Origin: a virus
Length of the DNA: 26,261 nt
Direction: 5' to 3' (one strand)
Virus record (IMG/VR): IMGVR_UViG_3300037247_000137
Span: 1-26,261 of that record
Below the pieces are notes generated by a model, which was not told where the DNA came from, did not search any database, and saw nothing but the letters and a program-made list of their open reading frames with translations. The translations under genes were made by a program, and so were the position numbers. Below, in pieces: positions 1 through 8,070 of the stretch. Each line of letters begins with the position of its first letter. Positions within the stretch are counted from its first letter, which is position 1.

Positions 1-1159
1 ACTGGTTAAAAAGGTCTTTCCTTCCAGTACGCTCAAGCGCCTCACCGATGCTTTCAGTAAGGGCTTGGTTTAGCTTCTTGATAGTTCCTTTGCCAATAGT
101 AGTATCAGATGCCTTGGATATAGAAAACAGCAGCTTTCTCAAATCTATAGCTTTCTCAATTGGTATATTGCGTGGTATAAAGTGAGTAATCTCTTTTCCG
201 GCAGCATCCAAGATAGTGCTTTTAATTGTCTTGCCGGTACTCGCAAAGTCATCTAGGATTGATATAGCTCTTTTCAAGTCCTCTACGCCAAGCAATGACG
301 TGAATTCTTTTGTCGAACCCTTTAGCTTGCTGCCTAGCTTTCCTGCCGTTTCTGAAAGTATGGTCTTACCTCTTATGGATGCATTAGGAACCTGTTTGGC
401 TATTTTGAAAACAGCATTATTAAATGTATCTCCAACCTTTTTTCTAGCTAGGTTTAAGAATGATATGAATGCTTCTCCTGCCTGGTCTGTTTCCAAATTG
501 GATTTCGATATTCCTTTAACGAATTCGTCTATAGTTCTATTGATTTCTGGGATTTGTGATTTAAGGCGAAACTTCCTGATAGCCGAGCGCCCAAGTGGAG
601 TTGATTCAATAAACCCTTCTAAGGCTTGCCTAATTTCCCCTGGTGCAACATCACCTTTTTTAACGGGTATTCCAAATTCCTTTGCCGCTGCCAACTCAGA
701 TGATACTTTTTTACCAAAGACCTTGCCTAATATTGGTTTTAGAAGTTGATTTACAACCCTGCCGCCACCTTCTTGTATGACCCCGGTCGTACCAGCTTGA
801 AATAACTTCCTAGAAGCTTCGCCTGAAGTCTGTGGTACATCTTTCTGTCCAAGCGCTCTACGAGTTAACTGGTCTATGGCTTCGGCACCCATGGCTCCTA
901 GCGCCGCTCCTGCTATGATACCTCCTGGGCCAAGCGGTGCTCCAGCTATACCCCCACCGATAGCCCCCACAGCCGTTGGGCCTTCTTCTCTGACAAATCC
1001 AGCCGCCTGTCTAAATAACCCTTGAGTTTTGGCGACCCCAGTCAATCCTCGTATCTGTCCAGCTATCGCCCCATCAGACATATCACCAGGAAATTCTACC
1101 ACACCAAACCCTGGTACTTCTACTATCTTAGGCTTAGCTTGTAGTTTTTTATCACCCAT
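1..1159 (-). CDS. Large internal virion / DNA-ejection-like protein, 3' end cut by window edge
   Basis: The frame is open from an ATG at 1159 to the left edge, giving 386 visible residues with no stop. The N-terminus has a short segment ending in VEFPGDMSDGAIAGQI; segments of this type (aromatic-Pro, then M-S/T-D and an I-x2-x-I helix) recur near the start of large internal or ejection proteins of phages. Residues about 50-95 are very rich in Gly and Ala and hydrophobic, like the membrane-active stretches of ejection proteins. The rest is predicted helical and Lys-rich. The start overlaps the stop of the upstream gene as TAATG, suggesting coupled translation. It is last in a run of four Gln/Gly/Ala-rich genes, where podoviruses carry ejection proteins. 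The role is inferred from composition and position, not from a recognised catalytic domain; a transglycosylase domain could lie beyond the edge. Confidence 0.6.
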   Translation of the reverse strand, partial: MGDKKLQAKPKIVEVPGFGVVEFPGDMSDGAIAGQIRGLTGVAKTQGLFRQAAGFVREEGPTAVGAIGGGIAGAPLGPGGIIAGAALGAMGAEAIDQLTRRALGQKDVPQTSGEASRKLFQAGTTGVIQEGGGRVVNQLLKPILGKVFGKKVSSELAAAKEFGIPVKKGDVAPGEIRQALEGFIESTPLGRSAIRKFRLKSQIPEINRTIDEFVKGISKSNLETDQAGEAFISFLNLARKKVGDTFNNAVFKIAKQVPNASIRGKTILSETAGKLGSKLKGSTKEFTSLLGVEDLKRAISILDDFASTGKTIKSTILDAAGKEITHFIPRNIPIEKAIDLRKLLFSISKASDTTIGKGTIKKLNQALTESIGEALERTGRKDLFNQ

Positions 1160-2487
1160 TAGCTTACTGGTACTATTTTCCCATCAACAAATTTATGAGT
1201 TGGCTTAGGCTTATCAGTGGTTGCAGGCTGACCACCTGATGGAAACTTCTTAAACCCTTCTTGTAAAAGAGTATTCTGTCCATTATCTATGATAGCCCGT
1301 AACACAGCAATCTCTCTTGAAATAAACCCTGGAGCAAAGTTGGCTGCTTTCCATCCAGGTAGCAATGACTTGGCACGTTGAATATCTTCTTCTCTCAACA
1401 CACCTTTCTCTTGGAAGATGCCTCTTGATAGAATGGAAGCGATACCATCTATGAATCCTTCTAGTAAAATGGAGCGGGCAATCTTTTCTTTTGTATCAGG
1501 GGCAGCAACCACATCGTTTGCCATCCGTTCTAGCATATCAACCAGGTTAGACGCCGTACCAAGGCTGGTAATTGCATCTCTAACCCTTGGAGGCAATAGC
1601 AGGGAGGGTGATTTAACTAATTCAGCGGCAAGCGCCTGTTTCTGTTTTGACCCCACAACTTGACCCTTAGCCTGCTGAATTGTCATCTGCCCCGTAATTA
1701 CCCGTTGAACCAATCCCTGAATGACATCTTGATTGGCTTCCGGCGCTCGTACCTCAAGTGTGCGCTTAAAGCGGGATTCGGTAGAACGGTCATCCTGAAT
1801 ATCGTTAAACCTTCTGGCGAATCCATCTACCCCATTGGCTTTGTGAGCTAATCTTAAGTTAGACAGTTCATTCTTGTTAAACCTGATTCCGCCTTCTTTG
1901 GCTGATTTTAACAATGAATCGAATGACTGGCTGGGGTCAATCTGGAAAATAGATACTGCCCCTGATTGTAACGGGTCTTGTCCAGGCTGGAGTTGTGACA
2001 ACGACAGCTTACTAACTATCCCAAATGAACCATTCCCAAGATTGAGTAACTGAATATCGCCTTGGGCAGCCAGTCTGGATTCCTTTTTCTCAGCAAGTCC
2101 AAACCTTTTACTTTCTAAATCAAGTCCTACATTAGCCCTTCTATTCAGTTCTTGTTGCTGAACAAGCTGAGTTTGTAAATCTACCTGTCCTTGCTGAGCA
2201 CCAAACAGTCTCTCAGTCTGTGCTGACCTTTGAGCTTGCTGTTGAGTAGCCGCACCTGGCCCTCCACCAAAACCGGTAAGGAAATCGGCTACAAAATTGA
2301 TACCTCTATTGGGGCCTTGAATCTCTATATCCTGAGTTTGCAACTCAGGTGGAGGTGGTTGAGGAACACCTTGTACGCCCAGTCCCGGCACACCACCTTG
2401 GCCCGTATTAACTGGAGGAGCCTGCTGTGGCCCAACTAAGCCAGTTACTTCTCTACTCAGCGTCTGTCGTTGGAATAGTTGCGGCAC
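1159..2487 (-). CDS. Probable internal virion / ejection protein (442 aa)
   Basis: GTG start at 2487, whose codon overlaps the preceding stop as TAGTG. The first 60 residues are rich in Pro, Gln and Gly (VPQPPPPELQ is typical); residues about 80-130 are Gln-rich and probably coiled coil. The C-terminal half (about 230-410) is helical, followed by a short tail THKFVDGKIVPV. No enzyme motif, signal peptide or clear transmembrane helix is seen. The N-terminal MPQLFQRQ resembles MPQFLTRQ of the next gene upstream. Size, composition and position after the nozzle-like gene suggest a protein carried inside the capsid and released on infection, as with the ejection proteins of P22-like and T7-like phages. 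That is an inference from context. Confidence 0.6.
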   Translation of the reverse strand: MPQLFQRQTLSREVTGLVGPQQAPPVNTGQGGVPGLGVQGVPQPPPPELQTQDIEIQGPNRGINFVADFLTGFGGGPGAATQQQAQRSAQTERLFGAQQGQVDLQTQLVQQQELNRRANVGLDLESKRFGLAEKKESRLAAQGDIQLLNLGNGSFGIVSKLSLSQLQPGQDPLQSGAVSIFQIDPSQSFDSLLKSAKEGGIRFNKNELSNLRLAHKANGVDGFARRFNDIQDDRSTESRFKRTLEVRAPEANQDVIQGLVQRVITGQMTIQQAKGQVVGSKQKQALAAELVKSPSLLLPPRVRDAITSLGTASNLVDMLERMANDVVAAPDTKEKIARSILLEGFIDGIASILSRGIFQEKGVLREEDIQRAKSLLPGWKAANFAPGFISREIAVLRAIIDNGQNTLLQEGFKKFPSGGQPATTDKPKPTHKFVDGKIVPVS

Positions 2488-3053
2488 TAGAAACCCCCAA
2501 ACAGATTTCTATTTAATGGGTTAGTCGCGGTGGTTGTAGTAGGAGAACTTGGAGAAAGAGTAGGAAACGGTGCTCCAGTATTAAGGGTAGGATTAAACTT
2601 ATCTACGCCTCCACCAAGCGGTACGGCAGAAGAGGTTGCAAAAGTAGTTTCAGCAGCAGGTGCACCTAGCGGGTCAAAGGCACCGCCAAAGACGAACTGG
2701 CCACCGGGGCCAAGCCTGGGAGAGCCAGTATTTGAACCAGAGAGTCTAGCCTGGCTGGCATTGAAAGTTCCCATCATAGCTTCTGGAAACTCATTTCTAA
2801 AACCTAGTATACTATTGACTCTACGATTACCAGATCTCTCAAAACGTTCTCCTACTAATGCTTGTAACTCTTGTGGTGATAGTCCAGTAGGAGCTAACAG
2901 GTCTTCTGGCTGCATACCGGCATCGGGAAAAGCTATTCCACCAGTAGTATCACCTTGTAAAGGCCCCCTGTTACCCCCAAATTGAGAGAAGGGTAACTGG
3001 GCTGCCTGTGGTTGCTGTTGAAAGAATGATTGTCGGGTCAGGAATTGTGGCAT
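2487..3053 (-). CDS. Gln/Pro/Gly-rich virion protein (188 aa)
   Basis: ATG start at 3053, two bases after the stop of the upstream gene; its TAG overlaps the GTG of the downstream gene. The protein starts MPQFLTRQ and has a low-complexity N-terminus (FFQQQPQAAQLPF), Gly/Ser/Pro-rich spacers and a Thr-rich segment near the C-terminus (SPTTTTATNP). It has little predicted globular structure and no Cys. No family was recognised. It lies between two other ejection-like genes, so a small internal virion protein or a chaperone-like partner is the best guess. The call as a real gene is firmer than the function. Confidence 0.55.
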   Translation of the reverse strand: MPQFLTRQSFFQQQPQAAQLPFSQFGGNRGPLQGDTTGGIAFPDAGMQPEDLLAPTGLSPQELQALVGERFERSGNRRVNSILGFRNEFPEAMMGTFNASQARLSGSNTGSPRLGPGGQFVFGGAFDPLGAPAAETTFATSSAVPLGGGVDKFNPTLNTGAPFPTLSPSSPTTTTATNPLNRNLFGGF

Positions 3054-3055
3054 GA

Positions 3056-3658
3056 TTATGTAGTAACCGGCTTAGGTACTGGTGCTGGTCTAGGTTGACC
3101 AAAACCAGATAGGGCCTGCCCTAGTCCGCCAGCGGCAGCAGTGGCTATTTGTACCCCAGGCCCTTCAGGCTGACCAATAACATTAGCAGCCGACTGGCTA
3201 GCTATACCACCAGTAATCTGAGGGTTAAATATAGCCTGTTGGCCTTGGAGTAAGTTAGCACCTTGCAATCCTAGTTGTACTGCCTGTAGTGGCAACCCAG
3301 CGGTCAATTGAGACTGTTGCTGGGCCTCTTGTCCAAACAGGTTAGCTAATGGCCCCACACCTACTCCTGAGCCGGTAGAGAATCCCCTACTACCCAGCAG
3401 GTCAACCAACTGGCTACGGGCTGCTTCAAACTCTTGCCCAATAGCAGTTCTGCCAGGCATCAGCAAAGATACCCCCAGAGGGGTACTCAAAATAGATGCA
3501 GGGTCTAGCCCCAGTGCAATCATAGCTTTTGCAAATGGCTCAATATTGGCAAATGCTTGCTTACGCAGCTTCAGGTCATCTTGTAAGGCTTGATTAGCCA
3601 GCTTCTGCTGCTCAAGTTCTAGGCGGCCAGATGCTTTTTTAGTTTTACTTTTTGGCAT
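3056..3658 (-). CDS. Probable internal virion / DNA-transfer protein (200 aa)
   Basis: ATG start at 3658, preceded two bases upstream by the TAA of the 55-aa gene. The N-terminus is Lys-rich (MPKSKTKKASGR), then comes a Gln/Leu helix (LELEQQKLANQ), a hydrophobic stretch with Gly and Ala, and a Gln-rich region with repeated LQ and GQ pairs. The C-terminus is Gly/Pro-rich. The mixture of a basic head, amphipathic helix and Ala/Gly/Gln-rich body is typical of the small ejection proteins that line the capsid interior of podoviruses. No enzymatic motif is seen. Function is inferred from composition and neighbours. Confidence 0.55.
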   Translation of the reverse strand: MPKSKTKKASGRLELEQQKLANQALQDDLKLRKQAFANIEPFAKAMIALGLDPASILSTPLGVSLLMPGRTAIGQEFEAARSQLVDLLGSRGFSTGSGVGVGPLANLFGQEAQQQSQLTAGLPLQAVQLGLQGANLLQGQQAIFNPQITGGIASQSAANVIGQPEGPGVQIATAAAGGLGQALSGFGQPRPAPVPKPVTT

Positions 3659-3660
3659 AA

Positions 3661-3828
3661 TTATATACTCTCTATACCGGCAGCCCTAAGAAACACTTCA
3701 TCACTACAGTCAGGGCCAATACCAAGTAATATTAAATCTATATAGAATGGCTGAATGGAGTCGAGTATCTTTCTACGTTCCACGAGGTCTTCATTCATCT
3801 CTTTAATCATCTTAGCAAAGTTATCCAA
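3661..3828 (-). CDS. Small hypothetical protein (55 aa, TTG start)
   Basis: This short frame fills the gap between two longer genes. It begins with a TTG at 3828, two bases after the TAG of the upstream gene, and ends two bases before the ATG of the next. A purine-rich GAGAG lies about 7 bases before the TTG; the next candidate start is an ATG at 3810 with no ribosome site. The product begins MDNFAKMIKE and contains a charged helix (NEDLVERRKIL), a hydrophobic stretch (FYIDLILLGIG) and ends GIESI. The exact fit between neighbours supports it as real. No function was recognised. Confidence 0.5.
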   Translation of the reverse strand: MDNFAKMIKEMNEDLVERRKILDSIQPFYIDLILLGIGPDCSDEVFLRAAGIESI

Positions 3829-3830
3829 AC

Positions 3831-4199
3831 CTAATCTCTCTTAATTATATATATCTTATGGGGTATTTCTTCCTCGCCTTCTAACCCATAGTGCTTCTCT
3901 AAGAACTTCTGCATTGACTCATTTTTATTGGGCACAATCCATTCATATTCTTTATAAGCCAGTAACTGAGAGTCAGCATGAGCAGCCAACTCACAAACAG
4001 TTACAGGGGAATTGTCGAAGTTAACCAGATTACCAATGGTAGCCCGTACTTGTAAGTCATATAGACCTAGTATCTCTCCATTCTTAACCTTTATAACCAC
4101 TCCCAGCCAGTTAGGTTGCGAAGCCCAGGGATATTTCTCAGCGAACTTATCAGAGGCTTGCTTAATCTCTTCTGGTTTAATTCTGCGAAAGGAAACCAT
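3831..4199 (-). CDS. Hypothetical protein, possibly GNAT-like (122 aa)
   Basis: ATG start at 4199, overlapping the upstream stop as TAATG. The protein is a compact alpha/beta sequence: an N-terminal helix (RIKPEEIKQASDKF), strands around NWLGVVIKVKNGEILGLYDLQVR, and a C-terminal helix-strand pair (SMQKFLEKHYGLEG, then KIYIIKRD). That end resembles the last helix and strand of GNAT acyltransferase folds, which some podoviruses carry as virion or accessory proteins. The acetyl-CoA P-loop (Q/R-x-x-G-x-G/A) is not visible, so catalysis is doubtful. The fold assignment is tentative; the gene itself is well supported by length and packing. Confidence 0.6.
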   Translation of the reverse strand: MVSFRRIKPEEIKQASDKFAEKYPWASQPNWLGVVIKVKNGEILGLYDLQVRATIGNLVNFDNSPVTVCELAAHADSQLLAYKEYEWIVPNKNESMQKFLEKHYGLEGEEEIPHKIYIIKRD

Positions 4200-4684
4200 T
4201 ACCTTAGCTGGCCTCCCCCGCCACCTGGAAATTCAGGTGCTTCCGGCGTCTCGGGGTCGGGATTAGATGGCGGGTCGGCTGGTTCTGAATCGCTGGCACC
4301 ACCGTCTACAACACTGGTAGCTTCTACTGGCACACTATACTCAGATACTACCCGTCCACCGGAGTAGTCAATGAAAGCCTGTACTGAAAACTGTCTGGTA
4401 CTTGCCACATCCCCGATGTAGTAACCTCTCTCCATTGCTTCGCTGCCCATTTCAGTTAATATAAGTTTAGGAGCAGCTAGGTCATTGTCAGTCATGACGG
4501 CAATGTGATACCCTGTGGAACCATCAACCTTTGACCATTGGATACGGAACCCTAACTTTAGTCCAAGAACAGTTACATTAAGCGGTATCTCAGGCCTGGC
4601 CGGTGCCAGCGAAAGAGTATCCCGCATCTTTCTGGTACCGAGTCGGGCTAACTCTTCTATTGGAACCGATATTCTAGGAGGCAT
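4199..4684 (-). CDS. Fibronectin type III-like virion protein with Pro/Gly tail (161 aa)
   Basis: ATG start at 4684, directly after the TAA of the upstream gene. Residues about 33-125 read like one FN3-type beta sandwich: a strand with the core Trp (FRIQWSKVDG), the conserved Gly-Tyr (STGYHIAVM), and a late strand pair (RQFSVQAFIDYSGG, then VVSEYSVPV). The remaining 35 residues are a Pro/Glu/Asp-rich linker ending in a run of Gly. Phage FN3 and Ig-like domains usually sit on virion surfaces and bind sugars or envelope components weakly. Position just after the nozzle and zinc-ribbon genes fits a tail-associated accessory protein. Confidence 0.6.
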   Translation of the reverse strand: MPPRISVPIEELARLGTRKMRDTLSLAPARPEIPLNVTVLGLKLGFRIQWSKVDGSTGYHIAVMTDNDLAAPKLILTEMGSEAMERGYYIGDVASTRQFSVQAFIDYSGGRVVSEYSVPVEATSVVDGGASDSEPADPPSNPDPETPEAPEFPGGGGGQLR

Positions 4685-4873
4685 TTATTTAAGTCTTACC
4701 AGCTTTTGGTTACTGGTCTTTTTTACGTCATTATTAAGAAATACTATCTGCCAAGAACCATGAATCTTGCAGGTAAATTTATCTTTACTAGGGTCAGTTA
4801 CCGTTCCACAGTCAGGACAACGAAAGTATTTCAGTTCGCTGGTTGGAATGGGCTTACTGTAGGTTAGACTCAT
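4685..4873 (-). CDS. Small zinc-ribbon protein (62 aa)
   Basis: The ATG at 4873 overlaps the TGA of the nozzle-like gene as ATGA, so it is preferred over a TTG at 4900. The product has a CPDC pair at residues 19-22 and a CKIH pair at 35-38, a C-x2-C / C-x2-H zinc site, flanked by beta-prone residues and a basic C-terminus (KKTSNQKLVRLK). No enzymatic domain fits. It is one of several small metal-binding proteins in this structural module. It could be a virion assembly factor or a host-interacting protein; the sequence does not decide. Confidence 0.65.
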   Translation of the reverse strand: MSLTYSKPIPTSELKYFRCPDCGTVTDPSKDKFTCKIHGSWQIVFLNNDVKKTSNQKLVRLK

Positions 4874-6930
4874 GCACTCATCTCCGGCTTGGGCGACCAA
4901 GTAAAGCCCATCTTATAAATTGTATTAATTCTATTAGTCTCACGGTTATCAGCGTTGCCAGTATCATCTACGCCAGCAGCATATTGAGCTTGGAATAGAA
5001 ATTGCTTAGCAAAGGCTCCGGCCTTGGTGGTATTGGTGGTGTCTGGTATCAGCCACGCCCGTTTGTCACCACTGGTAAGAGCACTATCTAATGTCAAGGT
5101 AATAGCCGTGCCAGGGCTATCAGCGGAAACGGGGTCTATCCAACTGCTGATGGTAGGTTCGGTGAAAGTGCCAGCCGATGGCACACCAGGGTCATTCTGG
5201 TCACCGGTTAAGAGTTGCAGGTAATGTCCTGCTGACCACTGGTCAGAAGAAGGTAGTAATAAACTGGTACGCATATCAGCCTGGGGATTATTCTGTACCG
5301 TAGAACCTAAGTAACATTCACCTAATATGAAGGAGCGGTTCAAATGGCAGGGGCTTACGATAGTATCTGCCTGCTTAACATTCCCTGAAGAGTCACCTAT
5401 TAGTAAGAACTCTTGCCCATCATTGGCGATATAGGTATCGATGGCGGTAGCGGCAATATCATCCCACTCAATCCAGCTTCCAGGGTCAGGTTGCTGCCTA
5501 TCGGGTCGGGGCGATGGCAGCGAGAAGTCATATATCAATACCCTTTGGGCCAAAGTAGAACTATCATCTGGGCTTTCTCCATCCCTGCTATTAAGAGCAA
5601 TGACCAACCATTGGCGACCATTACCTTCCCACCATTTCATGTAAACATCATCTAGGCTACTAGCTGGTATAGTACCTAGCAAGGTTTGGATAGGTTCACC
5701 TATATCCAACAGTTCTTGGCCCCTTGCCCACAGCCATAGTTTGCGCCCAGGCGTAAACCATACCAGGCCAAAAGGGGTACTTTCTATCGCATCAGCCCCG
5801 GCACAGCCCTCAGAGAAGACCTCTAGCTTAGTCATATCTCTGGGAGAGCGGTTATCCAGCAAAGATAGCTCACCGGTCAGCCCAAAGCCCCTACGCTTAC
5901 TGAATAGGAAGATGATATTATTATGGCTCTTAATAGCAGATATTTCCCTGTCGGGGATAAAATCATTGTTTACCAAGTTTGATATAGAAGAAGAATCCTT
6001 GCCTGGAAATGATTCATCTGGCGCACCGTTGTTCGACCCTTTAACCTCACCTAAGGCAGAAAACCATAAGTTTTCAGGGTTCTGATTGTCACGCAGGAAA
6101 ATACGGTTTTTTGTAACCTCACCCACAGTTGTCTTGGGTGGCGGGTCGTTTAGCGTGGGTGCTTTCGGGTCAAGGGCTGCTGGTAACGTAGTTACAATAA
6201 AGGTATCAGTTGAGATAATGGTAGTATTTGTTCTTCGCAATATCTTGCTGCCGTCTAGCTCAGACACATATCCTGACCAATGGGTTGCTCTAGCGTCATC
6301 TGACAGTCCAGACTTATCAATCTGCATGTTTTGGTTGGACAATACCTGAAATGCAGCAACATCAGAACGACTGCTTTCGTGTACTCTATTGCTAGCCTCA
6401 TCTAACACTACCCAAGTAATGGCTGCTTTAAGTCCAGTAGCGGCAGTAAGACCGGTTCCAGTAGTAGAAGTAGATGGCGCAGATGTTTCCCTAGAAATTC
6501 CCCATGACTGAATGTCTCTGCCGTCATAAACATAGCCCGCACTACCATCGTGCCAAAAGAATCTGTTACCGAGTTGGCCAACAAAAGGCTTCTGATTCAG
6601 AACTGAGAATGAAGTAACACCGGGGAATATCTCTTGCTCAGCAGATGGTACTCTTTTATAAACCCTGCCGTTATCCTTGAAGATAAGAAGTTCATTCTCT
6701 GGTGCGTTGGCGCGGGTATATCTGAAATTCTTAACATGCCATACGTCATTGGCATTGGGAGAAGATACAAAGTCGGGACTGAATGACTTGCGCGCCAAGC
6801 GGCCACGCTCAGGAACGAAGTTGCGCAATATTCGCGCAGACCCTACCTGTTGGGCGAAAGGATTAAGAGCCAAGCGTATCCCTGGAACGATTCCGAGTGA
6901 TGAAATCTTTTGTTGGTTACGAATTCCCAT
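4870..6930 (-). CDS. Tail nozzle / tail-tube-like protein (686 aa)
   Basis: ATG start at 6930, directly after the previous stop. The N-terminal pattern NPFAQQVGSARILRNFVPER followed by GRLARKSF matches the way podovirus nozzle proteins (T7 gp12-type and relatives) begin: a small motif, an Asn after a run of hydrophobics and a Gly-x-Leu-x-Arg-Arg/Lys turn. The body is long, beta-rich and repeats short propeller-like blades (FKDNGRVYKR, NRFFWHDGSAGYVYDG, EISAIKSHNNIIFLFS, SSLDDVYMKWWEG). No transmembrane segment or enzyme motif. Following two adaptor-like genes, a nozzle closing the portal channel is the likely role. A P22 gp10-like tail hub is the main alternative. Confidence 0.65.
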   Translation of the reverse strand: MGIRNQQKISSLGIVPGIRLALNPFAQQVGSARILRNFVPERGRLARKSFSPDFVSSPNANDVWHVKNFRYTRANAPENELLIFKDNGRVYKRVPSAEQEIFPGVTSFSVLNQKPFVGQLGNRFFWHDGSAGYVYDGRDIQSWGISRETSAPSTSTTGTGLTAATGLKAAITWVVLDEASNRVHESSRSDVAAFQVLSNQNMQIDKSGLSDDARATHWSGYVSELDGSKILRRTNTTIISTDTFIVTTLPAALDPKAPTLNDPPPKTTVGEVTKNRIFLRDNQNPENLWFSALGEVKGSNNGAPDESFPGKDSSSISNLVNNDFIPDREISAIKSHNNIIFLFSKRRGFGLTGELSLLDNRSPRDMTKLEVFSEGCAGADAIESTPFGLVWFTPGRKLWLWARGQELLDIGEPIQTLLGTIPASSLDDVYMKWWEGNGRQWLVIALNSRDGESPDDSSTLAQRVLIYDFSLPSPRPDRQQPDPGSWIEWDDIAATAIDTYIANDGQEFLLIGDSSGNVKQADTIVSPCHLNRSFILGECYLGSTVQNNPQADMRTSLLLPSSDQWSAGHYLQLLTGDQNDPGVPSAGTFTEPTISSWIDPVSADSPGTAITLTLDSALTSGDKRAWLIPDTTNTTKAGAFAKQFLFQAQYAAGVDDTGNADNRETNRINTIYKMGFTWSPKPEMSA

Positions 6931-6931
6931 A

Positions 6932-7429
6932 TTAGGTTATCTGCTGAACCATAATCTCAAATTTAGTTTGGGTAACAGTATCACTACCATTGGCAAGTTG
7001 AACCCTGCATCTAATTGTTACACTAGCCGTTGTATCTATGGTGGCTGTGAGGTATCCTGCATGATTCATTGTTATGCCATTATGAGAACTGCCTTCAAAT
7101 TGTATTCTTTGAGCATTGGTTGCAGTATTTGAGATTACCGCCCGTACAGACCAATCATCGGTTCCGGTTTCCGAAGCTGTTATCCAAACATTCTGACTGC
7201 CAAAATCAAATCTGATTGTTTTTGCTCCAGCAGAACCAGTTACAGTTCCCGATGCTTCTACAATTATCCTTCCAGTTGACCCCATAGTTCCGCCAGCCAT
7301 GCTAAAACTCGAAAGAACGGTCAGATTAGTGTCTCCGGTATGTGCGGTATCGGTATTGTCACGATGAAGTCCTCGCAACATATTATTTACATCATTGGCT
7401 ACGATGCTATCTGTGTTTGCGAATGCCAA
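6932..7429 (-). CDS. Beta-rich tail-associated virion protein (165 aa, TTG start)
   Basis: A TTG at 7429 is chosen because AGGAG at 7438-7442 sits 8 bases before it and it follows the upstream stop by one base; a TTG at 7450 lies upstream of that ribosome site. The product begins MAFANTDS, has a helix (NDVNNMLRGLHRD) and then alternating polar/hydrophobic strands with many Thr, Ser and Gly (GGTMGSTGRIIVEASGTVTG). It ends in KFEIMVQQIT, one base before the nozzle-like ATG. Composition is like a short fibre or plug domain of a virion surface protein. No known domain recognised. Confidence 0.6.
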   Translation of the reverse strand: MAFANTDSIVANDVNNMLRGLHRDNTDTAHTGDTNLTVLSSFSMAGGTMGSTGRIIVEASGTVTGSAGAKTIRFDFGSQNVWITASETGTDDWSVRAVISNTATNAQRIQFEGSSHNGITMNHAGYLTATIDTTASVTIRCRVQLANGSDTVTQTKFEIMVQQIT

Positions 7430-7430
7430 T

Positions 7431-8054
7431 TTACATTCTCCTGCGTCCAACTGTCATCATTTCAACCCTTTTATGATTAGCTAACAAACTGAAAAAGGTA
7501 TTCTTCTGAGATTCTTCCCTCACATCATCCTGCAGTACCATTCCCTGCCACAAGACTCCGGCCTTCACGACATTGGTAAATGCTTCCGGTATATCCCAAG
7601 TAGCAGAGTTAACAGTAAAGATGGTTGGTCGAGCGTAGTAGTGCCACTGAAAGGTATAGGTAGCATCTGGTGTAGGCCACAGGGTTATTTTAGTAGGACT
7701 AATAAGACCAACTGCTATGGGTTGGCCGGTAGCCCCGCCTCGCAGCCTGCGGGGAAGTCCCCCGGCAGACCAGGGTATTAGTTGTGGTTCCTCGGTTGAG
7801 CCATCGAGCAGATTAGCCTTATAGATAGCTAGAACCTTATTCTGGTCACCGGAGTCCATGCTGTATTCTTGGGTACTAGAGGAGATAGATATGTCAGTCC
7901 CAGCAGTAATAGCCCAATTCCACAGGTGGAACATGGATATTTCGGTCTGGATGAGATTAGCCATACGCAACTCGTCAGCGGCTGAGTAGGTTGTTGAACT
8001 CAGCTTAAGCGTTGAGGTTACGTAACTGGTGGCATTTGCAACCGTAAATGACAT
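7431..8054 (-). CDS. Head-tail adaptor-like protein, second copy (207 aa)
   Basis: ATG start at 8054 with AGGA about 9 bases upstream; that ribosome site lies opposite the plus-strand promoter of the adjacent gene. The protein starts with a short Ser/Thr stretch, then a helix pair around ADELRMANLIQTEISMFHLWNW, beta strands (EYSMDSGDQNKVLAIYKANL), a PTPDATYTFQWHYYARP segment and a C-terminal helix ending KRVEMMTVGRRRM. This helix-strand-FxxxYYARP order also appears in the next gene upstream and in podovirus adaptors, where the domain sits below the portal. Two adaptor-like genes in a row suggest an adaptor and a second tail-hub layer. Confidence 0.6.
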   Translation of the reverse strand: MSFTVANATSYVTSTLKLSSTTYSAADELRMANLIQTEISMFHLWNWAITAGTDISISSSTQEYSMDSGDQNKVLAIYKANLLDGSTEEPQLIPWSAGGLPRRLRGGATGQPIAVGLISPTKITLWPTPDATYTFQWHYYARPTIFTVNSATWDIPEAFTNVVKAGVLWQGMVLQDDVREESQKNTFFSLLANHKRVEMMTVGRRRM

Positions 8055-8055
8055 G

Positions 8056-8064
8056 TGTTATAGT
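8056..8064 (+). promoter_or_regulatory. Extended -10 promoter, leaderless, for plus-strand gene at 8071
   Basis: TG-T-TATAGT at 8056-8064 is an extended -10 element. TTGCAA at 8036-8041 lies exactly 17 bases upstream and matches four of six -35 consensus bases. The expected start point, 7 bases after the -10, is 8071, the A of the ATG. The transcript would be leaderless. A second plus-strand gene at 19305 has the same layout. Confidence 0.6.
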
Positions 8065-8070
8065 CCTGTC

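Noticed and set aside
216-749. 177-codon plus-strand open frame
   Set aside because: It lies wholly opposite the large minus-strand ejection-like gene, which has protein-like composition; the plus frame is rich in Ser/Leu in the manner of a complementary shadow.
2530-2985. 151-codon plus-strand open frame
   Set aside because: Opposite strand of the Gln/Pro-rich gene; it is Pro/Ser-rich as a complement of Gly/Gln codons would be, and has no promoter or ribosome site.
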